The position numbers and the translations under genes were made by a program. A stretch of DNA of 64,000 bases from Phycisphaerales bacterium (GTDB lineage: Bacteria > Planctomycetota > Phycisphaerae > Phycisphaerales > SM1A02): positions 1 to 64,000 of the forward strand of contig JASMLR010000006.1 in the NCBI GenBank assembly GCA_030748575.1. Direction: 5' to 3'. Under the pieces are notes generated by a model. It was not told the DNA's origin. It made no database searches and saw nothing but the letters and a program-made list of their open reading frames with translations. This document shows positions 1 through 7,541 of the stretch, piece after piece (position 1 is the stretch's first letter; each line of letters begins with the position of its first letter).

Positions 1-1188
1 ACAGGGCTCAACATCCAATCTGGTACCAGTCAGACGCTCCACGGCGCGGAGGCGGCTCCGCTCTTCGTGGTCACAGAAACTGATGGCCGTCCCCTCGGCG
101 CCTGCTCGCGCCGTGCGACCGATGCGGTGCACATAGGTCTCAGGCACCATCGGCATTTCGTAGTTGACGACATGTGACACCCTGGCGACATCGATACCGC
201 GCGCTGCAATGTCCGTCGCGATCAACAAAGGAAGTTCGCCGGACTTGAATCGATCCAGCGACCGCGTGCGGGCGTTCTGACTCTTGTTCCCATGGATGGC
301 CTCTGCAAGGAGACCGGACCTCTGAAGCCGCTGGACCAACTTGTCGGCGCCCCGCTTGGTTCGGGTGAAGACGAGCGTTCGGTCCATCGCCGCGCGTCGA
401 ATCAGTCGCTCAAGCAGCACGGGCTTGTGCTTGCGGGACACGTGAAAGACCGCCTGACTGATCAGCTCGACGGTCGAGGCCACGGGGTCGACTTCGATCG
501 GAACCGGGTCCGTCAGAATGGTGTCAGCGAGCGAACGAATCTCGGGCGGCATCGTTGCCGAGAAGAACAGCGTCTGCCGCTGCCTGGGGAGCCGCTCGAT
601 GATGCGGCGGATATCCGGAATGAACCCCATGTCGAGCATGTGGTCCGCTTCGTCGAGCACGAGCACTTCGATCGCCCGCATGTCGATCAAGCCCTGGTTC
701 ATCAGGTCAAGCAACCGGCCCGGCGTCGCGACGATGACGTCCACGCCCCCACGCATCACGCGGACCTGTCCGGCCTGGCTGACGCCGCCGAAGACGACGA
801 GGTGCTTGAGGTGCAGGTTGTCGCCGTACTTCCTGAAACTCTCGTAGATCTGGCTTGCCAGTTCGCGTGTCGGGGCCAGAACCAGTGCCCTCGGAAGACA
901 TGGACGCTGCGCGCCACGCACGCGGCCGCCCCGGCGTCCCCGCCCGGATCTCTGGTCACGCCTGGGGGGCTTGACAGGTTTCGGCTGCTCACCCTGAGCC
1001 AGGTGGTGGAGGATGGGAAGCGCGAACGCGCCCGTCTTCCCCGTGCCGGTCTGCGCGCACCCGAGGACGTCGCGGCCATCAAGAATGGTCGGGATGGCGG
1101 TGGCTTGAATCGGAGTGGGCGTGTCGTATCCCGCGGCAGCAACCGCGCGAACGATGGGCGTGGAGAGCCCCAGATCATGAAAGTGCAT
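1..1188 (-). CDS. rhlE: DEAD-box ATP-dependent RNA helicase, RhlE-like (3' end cut by window)
   Basis: ATP-dependent RNA helicase of superfamily 2, acting in RNA remodelling (ribosome assembly or mRNA turnover in the family). Reading the minus strand from the ATG at 1188 gives, in order, the Q-motif region (TPTPIQATAIP), Walker A CAQTGTGKTGA, PTRELASQI, the GGV and TPGRLLDLM motifs, Walker B VLDEADHMLDMGF and motif III SAT. The last bases of the window still encode the motif VI helicase signature HRIGRTARAGAEG. The C-terminus lies beyond position 1. A short Arg/Gly-rich insert (RSGRGRRGGRVRG) sits between motifs I and Ia, which is unusual because such stretches are normally C-terminal. AAGGA lies about a dozen bases before the ATG. 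The RhlE subgroup is inferred; CshA- or DeaD-type helicases are alternatives. Confidence 0.93.
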   Translation of the reverse strand, partial: MHFHDLGLSTPIVRAVAAAGYDTPTPIQATAIPTILDGRDVLGCAQTGTGKTGAFALPILHHLAQGEQPKPVKPPRRDQRSGRGRRGGRVRGAQRPCLPRALVLAPTRELASQIYESFRKYGDNLHLKHLVVFGGVSQAGQVRVMRGGVDVIVATPGRLLDLMNQGLIDMRAIEVLVLDEADHMLDMGFIPDIRRIIERLPRQRQTLFFSATMPPEIRSLADTILTDPVPIEVDPVASTVELISQAVFHVSRKHKPVLLERLIRRAAMDRTLVFTRTKRGADKLVQRLQRSGLLAEAIHGNKSQNARTRSLDRFKSGELPLLIATDIAARGIDVARVSHVVNYEMPMVPETYVHRIGRTARAGAEGTAISFCDHEERSRLRAVERLTGTRLDVEPC

Positions 1189-1414
1189 GTTGTGGTGTCC
1201 TTGGACGTCCGGATCTTGCAGGCTTCCGGTGGCCTCTGGGGATCGGGATGTCTCAGGCGAGCGTGCGTGATCCGGAACGATGCCGGCTGTTGCTCACGCG
1301 ACTGATTGCCTGCTCAGCGGCGGACAACGCCTGCCGAGCCCGGCAATGCTATCAGAAACCTCGGGCGAATGGAACTCCATGCAGAGTAGACCCCACGCCT
1401 CGATAGCAAACACA

Positions 1415-2056
1415 TCACCCATCTGACCCGCGGCCGCGCACCACCGCCCGCACCGGCGATCCGTCGCCGCCGCGGATTGGCAGGGGCAGCGCGATGAGGT
1501 CGTACTCGCCCGCAGGAACGGACTGCAAACGCAGGCCCTCCAGAATCGTCAGGCCCCTGTCGCCGAAGCGTTGGTGCGCTGGCAAGTGGGTCTCGGCGAA
1601 GCAGTCGACGCTTGGAGTATCGACGCCAACCAGCACGACGCCACGATCGGCGAGCAGGTCGACCGTGTCCGGATGCATGCCCGCAAAATCTTCGTTGAAC
1701 TGCCCCGCCTTCGGGTACGTACCCGTGCAGAGCAACACCCGAGGCGGCGGCGAGGTCGACAGTTGGTCTGCCACATGCTCGGGCAGCACCTGCCCACCCC
1801 GCTCCAGCGGGACGTGTACCACCTGGCACGGCCCGATGAACCGCTCAAGCGGCCAGTCGGCGACGTCGCGGCCGCCCTCCACGTAGTGCCGCTCGGCATC
1901 GACGTGCGCGCCCAGATGCAGCGTTCCGTGGATGGACGAGAGATTGATCGCGTCGCCCGAGGCCATGGTGTTCTGCATGGTCCGAGTGAACGGCACGTCG
2001 CCCGGCCAGACTGCGAGTTGCTCGTCAATGGGCGATGAGATGTCGATCCACATCAT
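1415..2056 (-). CDS. kynB: Cyclase-family protein, probable kynurenine formamidase (arylformamidase)
   Basis: A 213-residue member of the cyclase/arylformamidase family, which hydrolyses N-formylkynurenine to kynurenine and formate in tryptophan degradation. It starts with the characteristic IDISSPIDEQLAVWPGD and has the metal-binding segment LHLGAHVDAERHYVEGG (canonical HxGTHVDAPxHF). It also has VDTPSVD near the middle and DGSPVRAV near the C-terminus, both typical of KynB. Length matches the family. GAAGGAG lies six bases before the ATG. No other kynurenine-pathway gene is visible in the window, so the true substrate could be another acid or amide handled by the same fold. It is followed, 226 bases downstream, by the helicase on the same strand. 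Confidence 0.82.
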   Translation of the reverse strand: MMWIDISSPIDEQLAVWPGDVPFTRTMQNTMASGDAINLSSIHGTLHLGAHVDAERHYVEGGRDVADWPLERFIGPCQVVHVPLERGGQVLPEHVADQLSTSPPPRVLLCTGTYPKAGQFNEDFAGMHPDTVDLLADRGVVLVGVDTPSVDCFAETHLPAHQRFGDRGLTILEGLRLQSVPAGEYDLIALPLPIRGGDGSPVRAVVRGRGSDG

Positions 2057-2352
2057 TCAGGGCTCCTTCAGAGATCTCTGGCGACCCACGGGGCTGGCGA
2101 ACTCCAGACAGCCCCGCGAGCCGATGGACGCCACGCCAAGGAAGCCGCCCGAGGACGCTGACGATCGGCACGCTGCTCGCCAGCGGCAACGCAGCAGCCG
2201 CCGCGAGCAGTTGGACCATGCGGGACAGAGCCCCGACGCAGAACCGCAGCGGGACCAGCGACATCGCCGGAAGGGTATTCGGCGTGGCAGCAGCGCGTCA
2301 CCCCACCGTGGGATGCACCCGGGCATGCGTGGGCGTCCTCCAGAAGGCAACA
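2057..2352. other. Intergenic stretch between kynB and tRNA-Ser, no supported gene
   Basis: About 300 bases without a convincing gene. A minus-strand frame from 2264 to 2025 encodes 79 residues with a hydrophobic N-terminal half (VQLLAAAAALPLASSVPIVSVL). It has no Shine-Dalgarno sequence and runs 32 bases into kynB, so it is not called. The stretch probably holds the kynB promoter and the trailer of the tRNA transcript. Confidence 0.5.
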
Positions 2353-2375
2353 CCGCCCCCTGACTTCGGGGGCGG
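2353..2375 (-). terminator. GC hairpin downstream of tRNA-Ser
   Basis: CCGCCCCC pairs with GGGGGCGG around a 7-base loop, about ten bases past the 3' end of the minus-strand tRNA-Ser. There is no U-run after it, so it may act as a processing or weak termination hairpin. Confidence 0.5.
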
Positions 2376-2383
2376 CCTGCGAA

Positions 2384-2472
2384 CGGACAGGGCGGGATTC
2401 GAACCCGCGGTAGAGCGTGAGCCCTACGCCGGTTTAGCAAACCGGTACCTTCAGCCGCTCGGTCACCTGTCC
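2384..2472 (-). tRNA. tRNA-Ser(GCT)
   Basis: The minus strand folds as a class II tRNA. The acceptor is GGACAGG with CCTGTCC, the anticodon stem CCGGT/ACCGG holds the loop TTGCTAA (anticodon GCT), there is a long variable arm, and the T-arm is CGGG-TTCGAAT-CCCG. The discriminator base is G at 2384. CCA is not encoded; TTC follows. It decodes AGC/AGU. Confidence 0.95.
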
Positions 2473-2588
2473 TGATGCCTCGCCCAGGGCTCGGCAAGAC
2501 GCGGCAGTGTAGCCGGTCCATCGGCGGCTGGGAGCCGCAAAAACCGGCTGCGCAGACCGCGATGTGCCCATTTTTCGGCATCACACGC

Positions 2589-2617
2589 TTGACGAGGCAC
2601 CTCTCATGGGGTGGACT
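2589..2617 (+). promoter_or_regulatory. Possible promoter of the secreted metallopeptidase
   Basis: TTGACG (five of six to the sigma-70 -35 consensus) is followed after 17 bases by TGGACT, a poor -10. The element lies 66 bases before the chosen start codon. The -35 is good, but the -10 is weak and this is inference only. Confidence 0.25.
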
Positions 2618-2682
2618 AGGGGGACGTGGGGTTGTTCCAGGCGTCGGTCCGCCGCCTGACATCCGTAAGAAGAGAGCCATCA

Positions 2683-5007
2683 ATGCACCATTGTTCATCG
2701 ACGTACGCCGCACGCGTGATCACTGTCGCCACGTTGGCGCTGTCCGCAGGGCCCGCGCTCGCAGCCGACGTGTCGGTCAAGGCGGCCTGCGAGTCGCTCA
2801 GCCTGGAGGCCTGCACACTGCAGACCCTGCAGATGCGTCCGGGAGACGGGGACACCCTTCGGCTCGATCTGGTGACCTCGGGACAGGACCGCAGCCTGGT
2901 GCTGTGGCCGCACGACAACCGCAGCGACAACTTCCGCCTCATCGTGCAGGAGTCCGACGGTTCGTTCACCGAAGAAACGCCGGGCCCCGTCACGACCTAC
3001 CGCGGAACAGATGTCAATGACACGGCGGTCATCATTGCCGTCGGATTCGAAGACGACGGCTTTCGGCTGCGGCTCATTGAAGCCGACGGAAGCCAGTGGT
3101 TCGCTGAGCCGCTCATAGACCGCCTCGAAGGCGCCGACATCAATGACTACGCGGTGTACCGCGGTGAAGCCATCATCTCACCCGAGAACATCTGCCCAAT
3201 CGACGAGGCCTGGCGCGCCGGCGGCATGCCCTCGACCGACTTTGACGGCACCGGCGGGTACCGCGGCACGCAACTGGCCGCCGAGATGGCGGTCGACGCC
3301 GACTTCGAGTTCTTTCAGCAGTATGGATCCGTCTCCGGCGTCGAGAATCGCGTCAATGCAGTCATCAACAGCGTGAACTCGATGTATGAGTCGCAGTGCT
3401 TCCTGACCCACGAGATTCAGGCCATTGTCGTCCGCAGTACCAGCGACGATCCCTACAGCAGCAACAGCATTGAAACGCGTTTGGACCAGTTGCAGAATGA
3501 CTGGAACAGTGGCAACCACCCCGGTATTGCACGTGACATCGTCCACCTCTTCACAGGCGTGGACACCGGAAGCACGATCGGGCTGGCCTACCTGGGCGCC
3601 GTCTGCTCCAGCAGCGAGTATGGCGTTGTGCAATCCAACTGCTGCGGGTCCTTCGGCTGCGCCACGGACCTCTCGGCCCACGAGATGGGGCACAACTGGA
3701 ACGCGGGCCACTGCTCATGCCCCTCAAACACAATGAACCCGTCGCTGACGTGCGCTAACAACTTCACGCAGGGCTCACGCAACACCATCATGGCCTTCGC
3801 TGACAGCATCTCCGGATGCCTGCACGTACCGGGCCCCTCTGGCGCGTGCTGCCTTGGAGCCAACTGCCAGTACCTGACGCAGGGCGAATGCACCGACATC
3901 GGCGGCGCGTATCAGGGTGACGGCACCGACTGCGGCTCAACCGAGTGCAATCTGGGTACGGGCGCCTGCTGCCTCTCCAGCGGCTCGTGCGCCACGGTCA
4001 GCGAGAGTCAGTGCAACAACGTCGGCGGCACGTATCAGGGCGACAACGTCCCGTGTGACGACGAACTCTGCGCTCTGCCCCCGACAGGTGCATGCTGCTA
4101 CGGCTCCACCTGCACGGTGACGGAAGAGCCGGACTGCGGCGGCACCTACATGGGCGACGAAACCACCTGTGACAACGACCCCTGCACCGCCAACAACTTC
4201 GCTGGCATCGGCTGGAAGGTCGTCGGCACGAATCTGGTGGACGATCCTCAGGACACCTGGACCGTGGACGTCTACGCCATGGTTGGCGCCGGAGAGCGGA
4301 TCGACGCCGTCGCGGGCAATCAGGACCAGCAGAAGACGGTCTCGTCCTCGGCCGGATTCTGGCAGAGCACCTTTGGTGGCCCCACCTCCATCGAGTGCAA
4401 CCCCGCGTTCTACCCCCTCGCCCCGGATCTTGAGTTCGACAGCCGCGTCACCATCGGCGCGCTTGACAGTTCGGGCAATCCCTTCGGCGAGAACGTCCTG
4501 AGTACGATCGGCATCGACTTCAGCAACTTCGAGAATGGCGGCGCCATCTCGGCCAACAACGGCACCTGGTATGTCCTCGCCTCGGACGCGCAGGGAGAAG
4601 CCCAGCCCGTCGTGACTGACGACTGCTCAAGCGGCCACGGCGTGCTGATCGGCCGGCTGACGGCCTATGGCCTCAGCAGCGAGGTCATGGTTGAAGCCCT
4701 CTTCCAGGGCCGCAACGTGCTGGGAACGACGTTCCAGGCCAACGCCGCCTCCACAGGAACCCTTGGCAGTTGGGCCGACTGCAACGAGAACGGCACCAGC
4801 GACGCGTGCGACATCGCAGGCGGCGGCAGCCAGGACGCCAACGGCAACGGCATCCCGGACGAGTGCGAAACGTCAGGGTGCCAGTGGGATCTCAACGGCG
4901 ACGGCGGCACAACGGTCGACGATCTGCTGATGCTCATTGCCGACTTCGGAACGACCTACGACGTCGACGACCTGCTCGCATTGCTTGCGGAGTTCGGCTG
5001 CAGTTGA
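2683..5007 (+). CDS. Secreted metzincin-like metallopeptidase with cysteine repeats and dockerin-like C-terminus
   Basis: A 774-residue exported protein. The ATG at 2683 is preferred over an in-frame one at 2626 because AAGAAGAGAG precedes it and it opens directly into a signal peptide ending PALA-AD. A beta-rich prodomain-like part is followed by the zinc motif HEMGHNWNAGH (residues 333-343) and a Met-turn NTIMAF, as in reprolysin/ADAM-type M12 peptidases. Next come three GACC cysteine modules (about 387-500) and a domain (about 506-690) that recurs in the PEP-CTERM-like protein at 59414. Then there is a CNENGTSDACD…NGNGIPDEC repeat pair and a dockerin-like WDLNGDGGTTVDDLL…DVDDLLALLAEFG end. 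The role is presumably extracellular protein degradation at the cell surface. The substrate and the partner bound by the dockerin-like end are unknown. A strong terminator follows. Confidence 0.88.
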   Translation: MHHCSSTYAARVITVATLALSAGPALAADVSVKAACESLSLEACTLQTLQMRPGDGDTLRLDLVTSGQDRSLVLWPHDNRSDNFRLIVQESDGSFTEETPGPVTTYRGTDVNDTAVIIAVGFEDDGFRLRLIEADGSQWFAEPLIDRLEGADINDYAVYRGEAIISPENICPIDEAWRAGGMPSTDFDGTGGYRGTQLAAEMAVDADFEFFQQYGSVSGVENRVNAVINSVNSMYESQCFLTHEIQAIVVRSTSDDPYSSNSIETRLDQLQNDWNSGNHPGIARDIVHLFTGVDTGSTIGLAYLGAVCSSSEYGVVQSNCCGSFGCATDLSAHEMGHNWNAGHCSCPSNTMNPSLTCANNFTQGSRNTIMAFADSISGCLHVPGPSGACCLGANCQYLTQGECTDIGGAYQGDGTDCGSTECNLGTGACCLSSGSCATVSESQCNNVGGTYQGDNVPCDDELCALPPTGACCYGSTCTVTEEPDCGGTYMGDETTCDNDPCTANNFAGIGWKVVGTNLVDDPQDTWTVDVYAMVGAGERIDAVAGNQDQQKTVSSSAGFWQSTFGGPTSIECNPAFYPLAPDLEFDSRVTIGALDSSGNPFGENVLSTIGIDFSNFENGGAISANNGTWYVLASDAQGEAQPVVTDDCSSGHGVLIGRLTAYGLSSEVMVEALFQGRNVLGTTFQANAASTGTLGSWADCNENGTSDACDIAGGGSQDANGNGIPDECETSGCQWDLNGDGGTTVDDLLMLIADFGTTYDVDDLLALLAEFGCS
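3841..4185 (+). repeat. Three tandem GACC cysteine modules inside the metallopeptidase
   Basis: Three units of about 35-40 residues start at 3841, 3961 and 4087. Each follows G-A-C-C, then a cysteine, a second cysteine, G-x-Y-x-G-D, and two closing cysteines. The units differ at many positions, so this is an old protein-level repeat. Six cysteines per unit suggest small disulphide-bonded modules. Confidence 0.85.
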
Positions 5008-5035
5008 TGCCGGGGAACATCCTTCACGTGCATGC

Positions 5036-5070
5036 GCCGCGGCCCCATCGGGGCCGCGGCGTTCGTTTTG
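5036..5070 (+). terminator. Rho-independent terminator of the metallopeptidase gene
   Basis: GCCGCGGCCCC (5036-5046) pairs perfectly with GGGGCCGCGGC (5050-5060) around ATC. GTTCGTTTTG follows. It lies 28 bases after the stop codon. Confidence 0.88.
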
Positions 5071-5313
5071 CGCCGGGGTGGGCCAGACGCACCGGCTCAC
5101 CTGGATGTTTGGAGTGTCAGGCCTGCGTTGGGCTGTCGCACTGAGCATGGCAGCGGTCAACCGCGCAAGCATGCCACCACCCCCTCTCCTATCGAGGTGT
5201 CAGCGCAGCATTACGCTGGCAATCCGCGACTGTTGAGGCGACTTTCAGCGACCAGGTCTGGACATTGTCAACCCGAGGGGGACAGCCAAATCAGCCGGCC
5301 ACCAGCCGGCGGC

Positions 5314-5421
5314 TCAATCGCCCCCGGCAGACTCCAGCAGCGATGCCATCAACCCCACAGCCAGCAATACCAGCCCGATCGCGATGAATGGAAGTCCAGG
5401 AGGCATACTCTCATCATGCAT
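5314..5421 (-). CDS. Possible 35-residue single-span membrane peptide
   Basis: A short minus-strand frame begins at an ATG preceded by AGAAGG at eight bases, an ideal ribosome-binding site. The product has a polar start, one hydrophobic stretch (LPFIAIGLVLLAVGLMASLL, about 20 residues) and a short acidic tail ending GGD. A small GCCGGC-TGGTG-GCCGGC hairpin follows the stop at 5294-5310. No family is recognised. It lies alone in the interval between the metallopeptidase and the acyltransferase. The binding site and clean transmembrane profile support it, but the size means chance cannot be excluded. Confidence 0.45.
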   Translation of the reverse strand: MHDESMPPGLPFIAIGLVLLAVGLMASLLESAGGD

Positions 5422-5516
5422 CACCCTGCCCTTCTGACCAGCCCTACGCCCAAAATGGGCCGAGGATTCACGGTCCGTCTGGGGGAGTTGTCTGGATTGA
5501 CTACCCTCCCGTCACC

Positions 5517-6818
5517 ATGTCGACCCCACCAGTTGCACACACGGTTCGCCCGCTTGGAATCTGCGAAGCCACCACCGCCCTGAACGCCCGCCGGTTCCTC
5601 GGCGCCGGCACGATGGTCATCGTGGCCGAAGGCACAGGACCAATGACCGAGAACATCTTCCGCCAGGCCGCGAAGGGTCTGTTTCTTCGGCAGGAGATCC
5701 TTCAGTGCCGCCTGAGCGAGGGCGATCCGACCCCGGACTTCGTGCGGGACGTCCGGTTCGAGGACATCCCCGTCACGGTCCAGCACGCCGAGGACGACGC
5801 GGCGCTCACGACCGTCTGGGAGCAGTTGCTCCATGAAGAACTTCCGGACCGGCGGCGGCTCTGGGAGGCTCGATTCCTGCCGACGCCCGACGGCAGCCGG
5901 TGGCGGATCCTGCTGAAGGTGCATCACGCCGTGGCGGATGGGCGGTCCATGGCGGGCATGCTGGATCAACTGCTGGACATGGCCGCCGCCCTGTGCCGCC
6001 AGGAGCCGCTGCCCGACGAGACGATTCCGGTGTCGCCCCCCGCCGAGCAGCGGCTGGCGACGCTCGTGGACCGAGCGGCCTGGGCGGAAGCGATGCAGGC
6101 CGATGCGGAGGCAGCCCCCATCACCCCGTGGGTACTGGATCACGAAGCACCGCTGGATCAACGTCGAAGCAGGATCTCGCGGCAGACGCTGCCCGAGCCG
6201 GTGGCCACACGCCTGCACGAGCAGTGCCACGCCCACGAGACGACCGTGCTGGGCGGACTGGTCGCCGCCATGGCCCGCGCGCAGGCGGCCCATGCGGGGC
6301 GGCGGATCACCATGGACACGCTGGTGCCGATCGACATGCGGCCGCTGTATGCGGCCACGCCTGACCCGCACGACCTGCAGATGGCGGCGTACTGCCACCG
6401 CATCCTGCTCACGGATGTCGGCGCCGAGGATGACCCGTGGGAACTCGCCAGGCGGTTTCGCAGTGACCTCGAAGTGCTGCTGGCGCCATGCCATGCGCCG
6501 CCCCACAACTTCCTGCCTGAAGATGTCGCCGCATCCTCCGACCCGTGGGCGGACGTGGACGGGCACTATCAGCACGGCTTCTGCCCGACCAATGTCGGCA
6601 GGCTGCCGTTCACCGGCGACCACGCCCCATTGATCACCGACCGCATTGATATGACCGCCGCCATGCAGTTTGGCGGCTTCCCGATTCTGGTGCCACTCCT
6701 GCTGCACAAGGGTGTCCTCCGAGCAACATTCACCTGGACGGAACCACTGATGGATCGCAGCACGGCGGCGAGGTGGATCGATGATGTCTGGACCGAGTTT
6801 GCCGCGCTGGCGGACTGA
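5517..6818 (+). CDS. WS/DGAT-like (condensation-fold) acyltransferase
   Basis: A CoA-dependent acyltransferase of the chloramphenicol-acetyltransferase/condensation superfamily, nearest in layout to bacterial wax ester synthase/diacylglycerol acyltransferases and Pap proteins. The catalytic HHAVADG (HHxxxDG) follows LLKV at about residue 138, where it belongs. The C-terminal half carries the NVGRLPF turn seen in these enzymes. The reading frame extends upstream to 5388, but that part is low-complexity. The ATG at 5517 opens the usual MSTPP…RPLG…TALNARRFLG start and gives 433 residues, close to the family. It would transfer an acyl group from acyl-CoA to an alcohol or glyceride; the substrate cannot be told from sequence. 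Single gene with its own transcription unit. Confidence 0.75.
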   Translation: MSTPPVAHTVRPLGICEATTALNARRFLGAGTMVIVAEGTGPMTENIFRQAAKGLFLRQEILQCRLSEGDPTPDFVRDVRFEDIPVTVQHAEDDAALTTVWEQLLHEELPDRRRLWEARFLPTPDGSRWRILLKVHHAVADGRSMAGMLDQLLDMAAALCRQEPLPDETIPVSPPAEQRLATLVDRAAWAEAMQADAEAAPITPWVLDHEAPLDQRRSRISRQTLPEPVATRLHEQCHAHETTVLGGLVAAMARAQAAHAGRRITMDTLVPIDMRPLYAATPDPHDLQMAAYCHRILLTDVGAEDDPWELARRFRSDLEVLLAPCHAPPHNFLPEDVAASSDPWADVDGHYQHGFCPTNVGRLPFTGDHAPLITDRIDMTAAMQFGGFPILVPLLLHKGVLRATFTWTEPLMDRSTAARWIDDVWTEFAALAD

Positions 6819-6877
6819 CAACGGGTGGAGCACGCGTGAGTACCCGGTGGACGGCGCCGCGCCAAGTCGTGGAAAGC

Positions 6878-6933
6878 CCTGAAACCACAGGAAAATGAAA
6901 GTCCTCGCCGCATAAAAACCCTGAAAATACAGG
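6878..6933 (+). promoter_or_regulatory. Two CCTG-N6-CAGG inverted repeats 42 bp apart
   Basis: CCTGAAACCACAGG (6878-6891) and CCTGAAAATACAGG (6920-6933) are each inverted repeats with the same half sites and A-rich spacers, and their flanks match (AAAR before, CCTGAAA shared). The start-to-start distance is 42 bases, four helical turns. They lie upstream of the predicted promoter of the HU-family gene, as a pair of operators would. Confidence 0.5.
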
Positions 6934-6943
6934 CGTATCCTGC

Positions 6944-6972
6944 TTGTCGAGTGGTCCGCACACCAGTACAGT
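6944..6972 (+). promoter_or_regulatory. Predicted promoter of the HU-family gene
   Basis: TTGTCG at 6944-6949, a 17-base spacer, and TACAGT at 6967-6972 (four of six matches each). Transcription would begin near 6979, giving a leader of about 90 bases that contains the two stem-loops described separately. Confidence 0.4.
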
Positions 6973-6981
6973 CCCGCTCGG

Positions 6982-7048
6982 TTCGAGCACGTAGCTCGAA
7001 TGTTTCCCAACGCCAGCGGGCCGGTGGAACCGGCCCGGATCATTCGAG
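6982..7048 (+). promoter_or_regulatory. Structured 5' leader with alternative stems before the HU-family gene
   Basis: Stem A is TTCGAGC (6982-6988) with GCTCGAA (6994-7000). Stem B is CGGGCCGGT (7017-7025) with ACCGGCCCG (7029-7037). A second copy of ATTCGAG at 7042-7048 can pair with CTCGAAT (6995-7001), enclosing stem B and excluding stem A. This alternative stem ends just before the ribosome-binding site AGAAAGGA at 7052-7059. The geometry fits a translational switch or autoregulatory site; function is inferred. Confidence 0.45.
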
Positions 7049-7068
7049 AGCAGAAAGGATTCCTGCAC

Positions 7069-7431
7069 ATGGCGAAGAAGACCACTCGGAAGAAGACCAC
7101 TCGCAAAAAGGCCAAGGCAACTGCCGAGGCAAAGCCCCGCACCAAGACCCAGATCTACGGTGAGATCGCTGACGGCACCGGCCTGACCCGCAAGGAAGTC
7201 GCGAGCGTCTTCGATGCGATGGCCGGCATGGTCAAGAAGGACCTCAGCCGTCGCGGCCCCGGCACCTTCACGGTCCCCGGTCTCATGAAGATTCGCAAGC
7301 ACCGCAAGCCCGCGACCAAGCGTCGTTTCGGCAAGAACCCGTTCACGGGTGAAGAGCAGTGGTTCGCCGCCAAGCCGGCCAAGAACGTCGTCAAGTTCAC
7401 GGCGCTCAAGAACCTCAAGGAAATGGTCTGA
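7069..7431 (+). CDS. HU/IHF-family DNA-binding protein with Lys-rich N-terminal tail
   Basis: A 120-residue nucleoid protein. The first 30 residues are a basic tail built on two copies of TTRKK and an alanine/lysine stretch. A HU-like fold follows: TKTQIYGEIADGTGLTRKEV as the helical N-terminal part, then LSRRGPGTFTVPGLMKIRKHRKPA in the beta-arm region and RRFGKNPFTGEE towards the end. Canonical HU is about 90 residues, so the tail is an addition, as in some deep-branching bacteria. The ATG at 7069 has AGAAAGGA nine bases upstream, which excludes the longer frame from 7000. The gene is monocistronic, with a promoter, a structured leader and a strong terminator, which suggests high and regulated expression. 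Confidence 0.85.
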   Translation: MAKKTTRKKTTRKKAKATAEAKPRTKTQIYGEIADGTGLTRKEVASVFDAMAGMVKKDLSRRGPGTFTVPGLMKIRKHRKPATKRRFGKNPFTGEEQWFAAKPAKNVVKFTALKNLKEMV

Positions 7432-7461
7432 CCTCAGATTGAGGCGTTGACCTGATTGCAC

Positions 7462-7498
7462 ACAGCCCCGTCCAGTGTCGTCTGGGCGGGGCTGTTGC
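7462..7498 (+). terminator. Terminator hairpin of the HU-family gene
   Basis: ACAGCCCCGTCCAG (7462-7475) pairs with CTGGGCGGGGCTGT (7482-7495), 14 pairs with one G-U, around TGTCGT. Only a short T-poor tail follows. Confidence 0.75.
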
Positions 7499-7541
7499 GT
7501 CCGGGCTTCCTGCGACGGCCGAGGCCCGGTAGCCTCCCTCC

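Noticed and set aside
292-1305. 337-residue plus-strand frame over the helicase
   Set aside because: Antisense shadow; the minus-strand translation shows all DEAD-box motifs.
2025-2264. 79-residue hydrophobic frame upstream of kynB
   Set aside because: No ribosome-binding site, overlaps kynB and has an Arg/Pro-rich second half; not enough to call a gene.
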